Shown: one piece after another, positions 10,430 to 23,426 of the stretch
How positions within the stretch are numbered: the stretch's first letter is position 1
Layout of the letters: each line of letters starts with the position of its first letter
Source of the DNA: Steinernema hermaphroditum
Lineage: Eukaryota; Nematoda; Chromadorea; Rhabditida; Steinernematidae
Assembly: GCA_030435675.1 (NCBI GenBank)
Contig: CM059624.1
Span: 6,100,769 to 6,164,768, forward strand
Reading direction: 5' to 3'
Length of the DNA stretch: 64,000 nucleotides
The notes under the pieces: model-generated
What the model was told of the DNA's origin: nothing
Seen by the model: the letters and a program-made list of their open reading frames with translations, nothing else
The model's database searches: none
Made by a program: the position numbers and the translations under genes

Positions 10430-12307
10430 TCATTTGCCTCCTTTCGGATTAGGTACGGACGCCATGCAAGTCTTCAGAGGTTCGGGACATCGGTCGCACG
10501 ACACCATCGTCGCCGTCAAGTAGGCGTTCTCATCACTCAGGGGAGCGAAGAAACCTGCAGCATCGACGGAATAAGGTGGTTTCGTGTCGCTGACGAGCAC
10601 CACTCCTGCCGTATTCGTAGTGACAATCGCTTTAGGTTTGCAGACTGAAACCACTTTTCACTTAAAGTAATCCATTCGAAGTCTACCTCCTTCTGTGGTC
10701 GTTCCCGCAGGACAGTAGTTGGCGATAGTGATCGACTTTATTGTACCTTGACTACGGTAGCAGTTCTCGCCATCGCTTATATAGTATGTGTTATCGCAGG
10801 TGTAGGTCATTCCGGAGCCGAGAGGGGGGCCGTACTCGACTTTCGCGGAGTCGGTGTTTGCTGGGAAGTTGTACATCATTCCAGGACGGTCCGAAGAGCA
10901 CATGCATGCTGGAATGGAATGTTTCTGCTCTGTGCAATCGAGTTTGGATTACAGTGAATGGGCTCCGAAGTCCCTGTGATGGCGATGTCGCTCATCTCCA
11001 CGTAGACCTGTACGTCGGACGGATTTGCTCGATCGCATACGGGTGGTGGTTCTGAAAGGTGATCGCACTAGAGATGATTTATTGATTGCGAGGAACAGTG
11101 CTCGATCAGAATCTTTTCAAGTAGGCTCATTCAAATAAGTTTATTGACTCGAAAGACACACAAATTGTGTTTTGATCGATCTGTGGTGCGGATGCGCAAT
11201 ATTTAGGTCACATTAGGCTTAGGCGAATCAAGAGTCACCGAAACTGTAGGGTTTGAGCATCTAAGTGGTGACAAATGCGGTGACGAAATTTCATACAGCA
11301 TTGATCTCGACGAGTCCGCTAACGAATCCACCAACAAAAGACCACTGTAACGAGTGCATTTCATGCACACTTCTGGCCTTCGAAGGCAGCTTTGATAACC
11401 CAAAAATCGACGGTTAAGAGCTCTTATTCTAAGAAAACGTGCTCTGAAATATTCACCAAAAGGGGGAATCTCAAAAATTTTGTTGTCAGTCGTAATCAAA
11501 CCTTGTGTTTTATTGGCAAACATGTCATGCAAAAAGTGTACGAAAAAACCTGGCGTCTGTGTCTAGTACGCACGATGAAAATTGTGTTTTGATCGATCTG
11601 TGGCGGGGATACGCAACATTTAGGTCACAAGGCGAAAGTAAAACAAAAGTCGCTGAAACTATAGGGTTTGTGCATGTGCAGGGTCAAGCGACTTTCTTCT
11701 TCGACGTTTTATAGAATGGTCAATTCTGTGTCGGTCTGGGACACTTGAAATTTTTGAAATTCAAAGAAAGCAAATCGACGATTCAACGATTGATAATTGG
11801 AACCCATTTTTGTTACGGATCAAACAAAAAATGAACGGTTACAAGAGCTCCTATGTTAAGAAAACGTGCCCTGAAATATTCGTTAAAAAGGAGAATCTCA
11901 ATTTTTCTCAATCAGACGAATCCAGGGTTATCCATGAGCACATTTCTGCGAAATCGGTCGGTTTTCCACTGCTTCACATTAATCCCTTCTACAAAATGAC
12001 TTCTATTCTCTGCATCGCTTGTCTAGCAGACAGATACAAATTTCACAAAATTTGACAGAGGTGGGCATTTTGTATACTTTTGCACATTGTAAAACCTACC
12101 GGTTACGGTTGTAGTAGGCTCAGTTGTTGTTGTCGTAGGTTCAACAGTAGTCGTTGTTGGCTCTATAGTCGTAGTGGTATCAGTGGCAGTCGTCGTTGTT
12201 GTCACCGAGGAAGCTGTGGTTGTCACGACATTGTCAGGGATTTTGGTCCGCATGCAAGCCTGCACAGAGCAGGACAGAAGAATAAAGAATAGATGGCTAC
12301 GGTTCAT
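10430..12307 (-). CDS. Secreted Thr-rich mucin-like protein with C-terminal Cys domain
   Basis: Four exons (12307-12100, 11051-10953, 10908-10687, 10644-10430) give 247 residues with consistent phases. A signal peptide (MNRSHLFFILLSCSVQAC) leads into about 45 residues made of EPTTTTVEPTTTT-like units, expected to be heavily O-glycosylated. The rest has about ten Cys (SCMCSSDRPG, YTCDNTYY, NCYRSQG, NYCPAG, VCKPK, MVSCDRCPEPLKTC) and probably forms a disulfide-bonded domain. It ends in a basic NPKGGK. The first intron is over 1 kb and holds a tandemly duplicated repeat; the others are about 42-44 nt. The product is likely surface-coat or secreted. I do not recognise the Cys domain. AATAAA-like TTTATT at 10382 (plus) lies about 45 bp past the stop. 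Confidence 0.8.
11150..11955. repeat. Direct tandem duplication inside the mucin-like gene intron
   Basis: Two diverged copies of a unit of about 420 bp. Copy A (about 11155-11500) and copy B (about 11580-11930) share gtgttttgatcgatctgtgg, then atttaggtcac, gagtcnccgaaactntaggg, and later aagaaaacgtgctctgaaat with gagaatctcaa. Copy A carries two adjacent TTAGGC motifs at 11213-11224 that copy B lacks. No coding potential is seen. Confidence 0.8.
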
Positions 12308-12309
12308 GG

Positions 12310-14240
12310 GGATTCTATTTGCGCAACAATTTTCCAGGTCTTATTTGAATGTTTCTTTCGTTTTGTGGGTCACTCAACGGCGCAGTCGTAGGTGTCGCAA
12401 AATACTCTTTTGTTTCAAACGCGTTTGCGAACCACCAATCGTGATCATTTGGCGACGTTTCGACGGGGTGGCCTTGATTGAGCCGCGCGTGATATGCAGA
12501 CAATTACATCACTTATGTGGTTAGGAAATATATGTGTCCTTTCGATCAGGACAGTGGATGAAATTGTCATTTATCACCTCAGATGGTTCGAAGGCTGTCA
12601 ATGTGAAATGGCGAGAAATGTCGGAAAAACTAAAACGCTGAGGTCATTAGTATCTTTACATTTATCGGGGTCGGAAAGTGCATCGAACTCCATATACCAT
12701 GGATCCGTATCACAAAAAGTAAACAAAGCTCGATGATCCTCTCTTCGAGACGGTAGATTAATGGTTATGGGTCAAATTTCGGGGCAGGGGGATACATTAG
12801 TTTCAGGAAATGTGACCCTAATTTTTCAGAACATTATCGAGTGGGTTACATCTCTAGCCGTCTGATATATACAGGACCTTCATGAATACATCTTCTTTGT
12901 TTTCTTTGAAGGACAAAATCGTTTACATTTACGTTCATTAAAAACGTTTGGAGAGACATATAACGACGTAATTTATTGCTATTGGCATTGCGGTATGCGT
13001 AACTTATCAACCTGTAGTATTCGCCGGGAATACAGGGATTAGCAGGCGCGGAGGTGTTGTGCTAACGAGGGAAAACGTTGCAACAAAACAGCCTTTATCC
13101 GGAGCCGAGCTGTCGCTTCTGCGACTCTCGCTCTTTAAATACACAACACGTAGACATAGACAATTAAATGAGAAATAACCGGTATAATGAGACACAGCTG
13201 TCTACAGAGACAGAGACCCGGCACAGACGGTCGTGTTAGGACCCAAGTGCGTCTCTACAAACCGACGCGTCGGTTTGCCGGAAAATCTCCTTTTGTTTCA
13301 AATTACGTCTGCGAGACGCATTTCTCAGCTCGTGATCTTTTTGGCCACTATTTGTGCATCTGTCGTAGAGGCGTATGGGGGTCAGACGCCGTTTTCTCTG
13401 TTTCGAGCTTCTGGTAGGGTTGTACGAAGATTGAGCCGCGGAATATTCAGCGTATAGATAAATTCCCTTGATTATCTTACCACTGTACGGGACCGTCCGG
13501 CTTTCATATATTCATCACTGCGTTGCGGTCTGTCCACTATGGAGTCTCCTAAGGAAATGTGCGGAGCTGTCAAGACAACAGGGGTCGCCCTTCGAGCTCT
13601 GACTCGCTTTAAATCTATAGGCATAGTCCTAAGCCGGAGCCTAAGCCAAGCCGGGGTTTGCCTAAGCCGAGCTTGGAAGTTAGGCCTAGCTTTAAAAAAT
13701 TAATATATGAGTCGGTTTTCCACATCCTAAATCCTAACTTTAGTTTGCAGGAATTGTTACTACTGTGACAGAGAGTGCGGCACGTAATGCGGCTGAATAT
13801 TCCGCGGCTCAATCTTCGCATCACCTTTTGTAGATAGGAGATACATTGCGACGATGATTACTGGTTAATTCTATGTTTCGTGTACTAAGCTCATTACGTC
13901 ATTGATTCGCTCAATCCCGCTAAAAGCGACACAGTTGCACTGTACGAAAGTGCGTTTTCGATCTTATTCGGGTCACACGATTTTTTAATTGTGCTCTGAC
14001 TTATTAGAGACACAAATGACGTGTCGCAAAGTTTTTAGAAATGCTTTGCGGTCAGATAAAAGATATATTTAAAAGATGTACCTGGTCCTTGCACACCCCT
14101 CTCTTGAACTCTTAGTCTTTATTCATCGAGAATCAAAATAAATGTGAAAGGTAGGAGCTATGCAATTACGGAAACAACATCAAACGTTATTTACAGAGTA
14201 ATACTATCGTCTTTGTGCATCACTAAAGGACCCTTCGGGG
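12310..14240. other. Intergenic stretch with an inverted repeat
   Basis: No supported gene. It contains the 26-bp inverted repeat pair at 13425-13450 and 13793-13818 (separate entry). The frame at 12315-12503 (-) has no recognisable domain. Confidence 0.5.
13425..13818. repeat. Inverted repeat unit with GCCTAA-like core
   Basis: The 26-bp arms cgaagattgagccgcggaat(attcag) at 13425-13450 and 13793-13818 are perfect inverted copies about 340 bp apart. Between them, 13620-13695 holds several GCCTAAGCC/TAAGCC units and one TTAGGC, resembling degenerate nematode telomere-type repeat. This could be a small non-autonomous element. Confidence 0.65.
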
Positions 14241-14250
14241 TGGTCGACGC

Positions 14251-16032
14251 TCAGACGGACTCCTTGAGCTTGGTGTGCTCGGTCACTTCCACATGGTCGA
14301 TGTTGGAGATGATCTAAAGGGACCTTTATGATAGGAACAGAGGACTACGATGCTTACGCGAGTGGTGAAGTCGTAGTCATCTGGGGTGTGGAAGTAGTCT
14401 CCGTCGGCGTAGTACTCCTTGTCACGGACCTGGTTCCAGATCTTCATCTTCAGAATCAGTCCTAAACAGGGGCTTAGAGCCGTAGGCGGTCAGAGACGTA
14501 CCAGTGATGGCTCCGGAGAGAAGGGACGATCCGAGGACGAGTCCCAGACCGGCGAGTTGGTAAAGGGCCTGAGTTTTGTGGTCGCGGCCGTGCTCAGTGG
14601 CCTTGTAGATCTTGGCGTAGCTGTAAGGGACACATGTTAAGGCAATGTGAGGCGGATCCTACGTGGATCCGTAGAGAGCGGGGTCGTAGACGAAGGCGAA
14701 GAGGACGCTGGTGAGACCGGCGACGACTCCAGGCATTCCGTGGAGGTTGTGCACTCCGCACGTGTCGTGCATCTTCAGCTTGTTGGCCATGAAGGGCTAA
14801 AGAGATATCTCTGATATCAGGGAGTATGGGGACCACCCACAGTGATGTATTGGTATCCGACGACGGAGAGGCATCCGGCGAAGAATCCGACGAGAAGGGC
14901 GTGGAGGGGCGAAAGGATGACGTTGGCGTTGGTGCCGATGGCGACTCCGCCGGCGAGCGTCGAGTTCGCGATGTGGACCATGTCGATATGGCGCTGAGAG
15001 GGTACGGTAGATGGAGCCCCTTTTGAAGGACACTTACGTGCTTGTTGACCAAGAAGGAGACAAGGAAAGTGGCCATAACGGAGGCAACCATCGACAAATA
15101 GGTGTTGAGGATGGCGCGGTGGCGAGCGTCCTCGGGGTCGGCGGGGGCGGCGTTGAAGGAAGGCCAGAAGAGCCAGAGGAAGAGGGCGCCGATCATGGCG
15201 AAGATGTCGGTGTGGTAGGTGCTTCCTTCATTCTCGTGGCTGACGTACTCCTTCTTGTAGAAGACGCGCGAGAGGGCGAGGCCGAAGTAGGCGCCGAAGA
15301 CGTGCACGATCATCGAGCCTCCAACGTCGTTAACCTGAAGACGAGTAATCCGCTTAGTCGCCTCGGGGGCGCCTCACGTGGAAGACGTGCACGACGATGT
15401 GTTCGATGCCGATGGCGACGGGCGTCTCGAGGAGCGCCATGATAACGTACTGCGAGGGGCTAAGTTTTCCCAGCATGCATCCCATGGTGATCAGGACGAC
15501 GGCAGCGGCGAAGTCGGCCGTCAGAAGGCTGAAGGGAGGGGAGGTTCTGTGGGAATGGGGGCAGGTGGTACTCACTCTTCGATGGAGATGGTGAAGACGC
15601 CCGTTTCGGAGAAGTTGTGCTGCAGGAAGCCGCGGAAGATCATTCCCCACTCGATGGTGAAGCAGGCCAGCAGCATGTTGATGGAGACGGCCGAGAAGCC
15701 GTAACGCTTGAGGAAGGTCATCAGGAAGCCGAATCCGACGAAGATCATGACGTGCACGTCTTGGAACACTGAAAAGGGGATCCTAGAAGCTATCTTAAGG
15801 TCCTATATCTCTGTTTGTTGTGTATTGTTTGATCACATAATGTGATACCATCTTATCTATCCATATCATCCAACTTACATGGATACTTGGAGTTGACATA
15901 GTTGGTGCTCTCACTGCCACTAGGCATCGCATCGTTGGTGTAAGTTCCAAAGAGTCCGAAGAGGACAAAGAAGATGATCTGGAAGACCAGGATCAGAATG
16001 GCGAACTGATTCTTCTGGAACGCCGACGCCAT
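14251..16032 (-). CDS. Rh-type ammonium/CO2 channel (Rh glycoprotein family)
   Basis: Polytopic membrane channel conducting NH3/NH4+ (and possibly CO2). Nine exons (16032-15879, 15768-15576, 15528-15378, 15334-15038, 14993-14841, 14796-14663, 14620-14502, 14461-14358, 14313-14251) total 455 residues, the usual Rh length. The family-typical [18 protein letters not shown] follows the N-terminal TM1 and a short luminal loop. [20 protein letters not shown] contains the conserved Asp and first pore His. [18 protein letters not shown] contains the second pore His. The cytoplasmic tail is Tyr/Asp-rich and ends HTKLKESV. The first Met lies directly before TM1. Introns of 40-110 nt and high third-position GC suggest strong expression. 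A plausible minus-strand AATAAA lies at 14118-14123. In nematodes Rh proteins serve ammonia excretion in hypodermis and intestine (established for the family). Confidence 0.96.
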
Positions 16033-16039
16033 TGCGGAG

Positions 16040-18600
16040 CCTCTGAAAAGAAGATGTCATTGTAGATGGTACACTGGCACACTCAACTACTCTTGTGTGC
16101 CCCACGGCTCCCAAGTGCCGAGCCAGAATGAGGCGATCGCCCCATCCCGAGGGGACGACCTTGGTCTCTCGGCGCGCGAATGAAAACCGAAAAAGCGATT
16201 ACGATTATCACAGCACGCCTGAAGGTGCCAGGTGCAGAAAGAAGAACCGTTTTTGGAGGGGCGGAGTCAGGGGACTTAGCAGCGGCCGACGTGTATTTAC
16301 GCTGTGTCAACGGGCAGCGGAGATTGATATGCACATGCAGTTATAATCCTTTGCATCACACACCAAACAGTTGGTTTATTCATGAGGAAGAACCTCTGAG
16401 AGGTAGCTTATTTATAGGCATCCCTACAAAGCGCACATTTCGGCGACTAGCAGCAAACCCGATGGGTTTGGCGGAGTCGCATAAGGCTTGGCTTCATCAT
16501 AGATGAATATCATAAAGCGATTTTTCATTTCTAAACGAACAGGAGAATCTGGCCGCTGTTGAAACTATTTCTCCTTAAGTGCACGTCGCCTTTGAAATGC
16601 CCTAATCCTCGCAAAGAAGATTAGATATCAGGCGAAGGCTTAAAAATCAAAAATCCGCGAAGAAACTAACGTGGGCTAAATTCAATAGAGTGGGACCTGT
16701 TTACGACTACTGTATCTGAGTGACTGGTACGCGAACAATTGCAATATTTGTTGACGGACAGTGTTTGCCAACAACTCTGGCCCCGTTTCAGTCGCTCCGA
16801 AGTGTCAAATTGGTTGCATTTTCGCGCCACCCGACCAAATCGAGTGCGCTGAATGATCATTTGGGGACTACAAGATGACTGTTTACATACAAGAGCTTTT
16901 GGCGCATAAGCTCCTTCTTGAGGACATTCCAAAGAATTTCTTGTCAACAGAGGGCTAATCAATCATCGATTTAGCGATCTCGAAACGACTTCCCGATTAA
17001 GAGATCATAATCCACGCGCACAAAACACAAATCACGGCCGCTGACAGCGCCATCCATCACCTCCCCACTGTAAATTCTCGCGCAACATTCCGAAGATGGA
17101 TCGTCGGGTGTAAACCACGTGTGATCTGCACCGTGGCGAGCAATTCACGGCGCACTCCATCACTCTCCCCTCTGTTCGCAAACATATTGACATGTCGCAC
17201 AAAAAGCGCTTCCCTAAACAGGTCCTCCTCTCGGGTACCCCAGTTACAATTGGAGGCTGAAGGCCACCGGCAAGAGCGGTTTCGAGAAACCTCGACTGAC
17301 GGGTTGCAGATGGTTAGAACTGCATGTTTACAAGACGGAAGCAAGGGGAGGAGACTGTAAACAGGACCAGCTGGTTGCGCGACGAAAATATTTTGACACC
17401 GGGATTGTTACTGAAAACAGATCCGCCGGGAGAGAGGGCACTTTCGGGATGTTGTTCAACGTAGGGCAGCCAGAATCGTAAATAATTGTCTAGTATGGAA
17501 TCGAAAACGGTGGTTTTATGGGTGTAGTTATGGTCTCTCGTGGCGATCAAAACAACTTTCGTTAGATGGGAAAGGAAAGCGCAAAATAAGGAAGGTTCAG
17601 TCTGATCTGCTCTGGGTTAAGAAAGCTGGCCTTTCATTTTCTTTCACTTTTCAAGCAACCCCACCCATAACACTTGACAGCCGTCGTAACATAACACAGC
17701 CGTCGACCTCACAAAACCAAAAATTGCCTCAATTCCCAAACCTGACGTCTTCAAGAAAACCAAAGACGACATATTGAAGTGGCCGAAGACTGACGAGGAG
17801 CGGATCTCCTGAGTCCTTATGTTATCTCCGGCCTCCAAGAATCACTGTTTGCATTCGTGCAAGAGGAGGAAATTAAGAGGATTCGCCGGTGTCGATAATG
17901 CATTCGACAAACAATGTCACTGATAGCGAGATCATTCGATCAGGGAGCCAAGAAACATGCGCCTCTGTTTGCAGAGGGCCATAAAAAACGCCGCTTGCGT
18001 AGAAGACACACGCTACGATCTTAGATGTATCATCAGGCTGACAGAAATGAGCGAGTCTCTGGATCCTGGAGCTGTTTTGATTTGCGACAGCGGCGAACGG
18101 GTTCTGACCTTCTTAGGGCAAAATAAACACACATGAGTGGTCTGTGGAATCAAAAGATATTTTGGAAACAGCCTTCTCAGAGCGTTCACAGATCCGTCTG
18201 AGGATCTGGAACTCTGCGAAATCGAGGTCTTTCTCAGATTAGGGATTATTGGAACAGGTTCCGAAGCGAAGTTTTTACAAACGCCGAATCCGGTGATTTG
18301 TCGCCATCTTTCAAAGAGCAATCAATCAGCGATTCACTTGAAATTAAGAGATCAAACCACCACGAAATGTATCTAATGGAAGCATTTTTAATTTAGGCAA
18401 GAATCACAACACTGGAGAATTGGACTAGAACGAAATTATGAACCTATGTGTGCCAACCGACTAGGTTGGACATCCCGCGTGTCCTAGTGCCTATCTGTTT
18501 AATATTTAAGTCAGCTATATGCGATTCAGAGCGTGGATTTAAGTTGTGAATATTCTGAAAATTTGTGAGTATTTGAGATTTAAGGTAGGTTGTGATGAGG
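16040..18600. other. Intergenic stretch upstream of the Rh channel
   Basis: Open frames at 17057-17344 (-), 18013-18321 (-) and 18137-18376 (+) lack domains and splice support. The first few hundred bases probably contain the Rh channel promoter. No repeat structure stood out. Confidence 0.5.
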
Positions 18601-18613
18601 AAATCTTTTCACC

Positions 18614-19651
18614 TCAAATTTGTCCGAAACCTGGGATTAGATGTCTATGCCTGGAAGGGTCCAACGCTGCTTTGATCAAGCTTGGATTAAAAATACTCGA
18701 CTGATCTCTGGAAACACAACTTCTGCTGTTCCTTTTACTTAAAATAGAAATCCAAGAAGAGACGTTTGGTCTCCGTCTCCGAAGGCCGACTATAAAGAAG
18801 ACGACTTTTACGTATGGAATCTTGAAAAACAATAGCAATCCACAATGAACCATATGAATCTCATACATGTACCGGATCACATCATCAGATTCTTCATCAA
18901 CGCTAATTTTTTCATGAATGTGAACATTGTGAAAACTGTACAGAAAATCGTCATTTAACTTACACAGAAAATTCCTATCGTCATGACCTTTCCCGTTCGA
19001 TAAATATTGAAAAATGGACTTACTCTGATTCTGAATGATGGTTTCCGTTCTGCACGGGAATGACCGTTTTGGTGATCCTATACTGATGTTCGCCGTCGTT
19101 GATGTATGTTCCCGGTTCTGGCCAGATTCGACTTGACAAATTTGAAGGCACTAAAGTAAAAAATTTATCAAATCAAAGCTATTATCTCTTTCCACTAATG
19201 TCCAAAATTTCGAATACAGCGCATGCTTTCTACAGAACATCTTAAAAACCGTTCAGTTCCAGCAAGCCTAAAGGGACAGCGAGGCAATTGAAACAAGTTT
19301 TCAAATCGTTTTGAAAAATTTTGAACGAGTTCAAGCAGATGTGGAAAATTCTGAGTCGAACGTTTAGAATCGAAATAGAGGACTTCAGCCAGCAAACAAA
19401 TCTCCCACACTAAATCTTGTACAATCCTACCATTGCCGCTGTTGACCATGTCCTGGTGGTGCTTGGTGACCAAGTTGACCCTCTTGGTGACGGTCTCTGT
19501 CGTGTGTTCGCCCATTTCTTCTGAATTCACGTCGTAAGAGCTCTGAAAAGGGCACACGACAATGCCAGGGACACAAAGGTTGATGGACGATTACACGATA
19601 ACTGCCTTCAAAATAAGGTCCCGGGCGGCCCTCAGTCACCTCCGCCCCCAT
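18614..19651 (-). CDS. Small orphan protein, hydrophilic
   Basis: Six short exons (19651-19595, 19542-19431, 19150-19024, 18935-18873, 18789-18739, 18707-18614) join to 148 residues with all phases matching, which is the main evidence. The protein has no signal peptide or membrane segment. Readable pieces include TTETVTKRVNLVTKHHQDM, an HQYRITKTVIPVQNG strand-like element echoing the first, and a basic end PSRHRHLIPGFGQI. Two VTK/ITK-type repeats may reflect an internal duplication. I do not recognise the family. The first exon (MGAEVTEGRPGPYFEGSYR) is the least secure; further 5' exons are possible in the Pro/Arg-rich region up to 20.1 kb. Confidence 0.55.
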
Positions 19652-19659
19652 TAGGCGAA

Positions 19660-22150
19660 CGTTCGCTGCTTACCGATCTGGAAGAACATGGACAGGGGAG
19701 ATGATGGCGGAGCCAATTCATTGCGCCGAGAAGTGAGAAGAGAGGAAGTTACAATTAGCTTTGTGTTGGGCCTGCGCGGATCCTAGGCGCCTGGGACAGT
19801 TTGAGCGTTTTTGGGGCGGAGAACGGCGCGGCGAGCACGGGATGAACTCGGCGGACATTTCTTGCACTCGGCAAACAGAAAGACGCGCGGATTCGGAAGA
19901 CGCAGAAGCGGCTGGAGCAAAAAGAGGGGAGTTCGGTGTGAAGAGGAGAAGATTAGTCTCGAAACGACCGAAGACGAACACCAAAGATGGAAAAACGGGG
20001 GCGAGGGTAACCTTGAGCTTTGAGAACACGCCGCGGGGAGTTTCTTTGAAAGACGGTCGGCGCAATTCCAAATTCTCGGCTGGGAGTCGATGATTGATGA
20101 CTGGCAAATGGGGCTGAAAAGTTGGAAGTTTGATCTTTGCTAATGAGAGGGAAAGTGAGAAGTTGATTGGGGAATGCGTGAGGGGTTTTCGTCCAAATTG
20201 CGAGAGTGTTTTCGTCCGAAACCATCCCTAACGCACCCCAACTAAATGACCTTCCTGAGTTTAAAAATTGATAGAGCACAAAAACTGGACGCTACACTAT
20301 AGAAAAGATAAAAAGATTTTACATAAATATCCACAAACTCCAGTGCCAATTTTAGAAACTGCACTTTCCCTTTGGAGAGGTTTTTTTACAAAATCAATAA
20401 AACATCCTACAAAATTCTAATTATTTAAGTTTCACTTCCAATAATTAGAATTCCCTTTTTCTTTTCAAAGTCTATAGGCTCATGCCTATGGATTTTAAGC
20501 GACACCAAGAGGCCTTGCAGTCTTGGCGACTTATCATATGGTGCGGAAATTAGATGGCCCCTGTTTAGACACTAAAAAAATTTTTTAAACAAACACTTTA
20601 TGATAAAGCTAAGCTAGCTTCAACTCACTAAAAATCTATTTTTAACTAGGAGTCCACACTTGTTCCACTAACCTGCGGCCTTCTATCATGGGATTAAAGG
20701 TTTACGCTGGGTTTATACTTGGCTTTTAGCACCGAAACTAGGGGGAGATCTATAATTTCACGAAGACCCTGCTCTATTTAGTCTTAGTTTAGGCTCAGCA
20801 GCACCTGATTGCCGGTGATTTCTGTTGAAGCTGGAATATTTGACCCATAAACGAGAACAATTTGGTGAATTGCGAGACCTTACTTTCAGAAAGTAAAATA
20901 AAAAAAGCATTTATAGCAACTAAAACTTAAATTCAAATTGTCATAGACCGATCGGGCTGAAGTGTGCACATACGGATGGAGGCTGGGCTTGGATCCTTCC
21001 CTTGTAAGCTAAATTGAAAAAGGAAAGCTTCTTCAAATTTAATAGAAACCGCTTCTTCTACTTCATTGAAATTATTCCTTTTTTATGATTTTACTGAAAT
21101 GCACTGATTAACTTTCCAAGGGTTTTCTTTCCAAGACCCCGATTCAACCACTTTTCTGTTCTTTGAACCATCCCGTTGACCTCGTCTTCAGAACACTACG
21201 GTAATCCCACGCAGCTCTTCCTCCTCGTGCACATGATCGCTTTTGCAGCGAAAGCCGGCCTCTCGAATCTGTGCTCCAGCGGAAGACTTAAACAAACGCT
21301 TCCTTCTTGTTTGACCGCCGCCTAATCGCAATTAATCTCTCGTGACAGCGATTTCTCGTCAGGTGCATCGCGATTTGCGCAATCGTTTTTTGACTCGGCT
21401 TCCGCACGCACACAAATATTTGAGTTCTCCATTACCGAAACTGAAAGTGCGCCGCCCGATCTTCGAATGCCGTTTTTTGATGAACAAAAATCAAACAAAG
21501 CGGCCAGAAATATACGTAAATTCGGCGAACGTCGAGATCTGCAATCCACAGAGAGAGCGACTTGAGTGGGAAGGGTCGAAAGCTGAACTCAATGGACCGA
21601 AAAGAAGGGCTACAATCTTGGTTCGACGATGTTTATGTGGATCTGTTCACGGGCCAGCAGTCGCGGAGGGCACATTACGCGGAGCGAGGTTTGACGTGTG
21701 CGTTTAGGGAAACACAATGCACTTTGCGTCCAATCTTCTGATCGAAACTAACTCACTAAAGGCACACTGATAGCAAAGACTTTTTTCGAACTTAGAAAAT
21801 TGGAAAATAAAATAATCGGAAAACGAGCCACATTGAATAAGCTGCTCGGAAAGGTCCTTGGCAAGGATGAGGATAGAGAGCGGCTTCAGAGATTAGGGTG
21901 CCGGGTTTACATTTCAGTTACTACACATGTTTCGATCTGCAAAATGTAAATTCAGTCCACGCTATTTCCATAATTCTCACAAATCAAAAACCGAATTTGC
22001 AGAGAATTTCTGTGTTGTGATGGCATAGGTCGTCAGTCAGAAAATCGAGGGAACTGCCGTTGGCAGATCAAAGATATACAGTGGTAGAAACATTGGGAAG
22101 TGTCACTGAAAATAGCGCCTGATTTCAGTGAATCCTCGCTGATACAATAG
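19660..22150. other. Intergenic stretch, A/T-rich in the middle
   Basis: 19718-20107 is open on both strands with biased Arg/Pro/Ser content and probably non-coding. 20280-21150 is A/T-rich without exons. 21342-21707 (+) is open for 121 codons but shows no domain. Confidence 0.45.
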
Positions 22151-22154
22151 TGCA

Positions 22155-22340
22155 TATTTCACTTATGATTTGCACCTTTAGAATGGTTTGCCAAAGCTTC
22201 CTTTGCTTACAGGGCTGCGTTCGAATGACAACAAATGCGAAAGGTCCTTTGCTTCCAGGGCGTCAGCCCCCTCCTCGAATATTATGGAAGGTTTAGAGTC
22301 AACGAATATATTAGTCCAATTTTCGACATCTTTGTCTTAT
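22155..22340 (+). repeat. Dispersed repeat, copy 2
   Basis: Second copy of the repeat at 5327-5465, same orientation, with an extra segment of about 45 bp after gatttgcacc. See the copy 1 entry. Confidence 0.75.
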
Positions 22341-23426
22341 TGTAAACGCTTTCCACTGATATCGTTCTGAGTGGGAAGCGCCTAAACTGTACGTTCCGAT
22401 GCCCCTCCTGCATGTTTTCCGCTTTCTTTGAACCATTTTATGTTTATGGTCCGCGAAGCACCACTTGAAGATCGAAAACACCGAACCTTCAATAATCAAG
22501 TAGGCCTGGAATGGAACACGAAAAGTACCTGAGGCTAAAAAATCATGTTGATACAAAGGAGTCGTTCGAGATGGATGGGGATCGGTGCTTCTTGCTGTGC
22601 ATCGGGGACATGTGTTCATAAAGGTTATCCACCATGGACACTACTTTCTTTACATACTTTAGTTTATTCCATGAATTAAGGGTAACGACAACCTCGAAAG
22701 GCAAGCTTCAAGTTTTCAAGTTTATTTTGTGAGTGCAGCGAACTCTCACCCCACACTATGATTGACGGCTTGTACATTCCATTCCTCCTGGTGTTGGGGG
22801 CTTACTCTATCTTGGCGGTCATTTTTCTGGCCCCTCGAGATGACAAAAGTGAAGTGATGTTTGGGATGGCTATGGTATTAAATATGTGATTGACGGTGAC
22901 GGCTTTCAAGTAAATTCTTTTGTCTAACCCACAGAACGCACCTATACCAGTGTTGGCCATTTATCACAACATCAGCTAATCTCAAAGAGATGGTCTTTTC
23001 GGATCATCGGATCGGATCATGTTCCGTTAACGCCAACATTTCCAATTGGATAAGTACCGTAACAGAGAATAGGGATATAGAGCAAGTAGCCCTCACTCAC
23101 AGCTACCATGCACGCATAGGGACTCCACGACCAAACATAAAATGTTGCCAAATGAAGTTCTTTTCAGTTACAACTACAAAGCTACATTGAATTATCAACA
23201 ATCGCCAACAAGTACGACATTGAATGACAAGCTCCAGGAAAGTTTATTGGCGTGACTGTCGCGGATGGCTTCTTCGCGAACGGCATTGTCGAACTGTCGA
23301 CGACAAATATGAGTACTCGTCGACGTCCAATCATCCTAAAGAACTTCTAGCGGTATTAAGTATCTTCCATAAGGTACGCCTTTTCCGCCGGTTTGCCGGA
23401 GTCGGAGCCGGCGAGCTTATGAAACA

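Noticed and set aside
11503..11630. Exon candidates in the mucin-like intron
   Set aside because: They lie inside the duplicated non-coding repeat and do not keep phase 1 between the flanking exons.
19718..20107. Pro/Ser-rich minus-strand frame upstream of the small orphan
   Set aside because: Composition is biased on both strands, and no splice site links it in frame to 19651.
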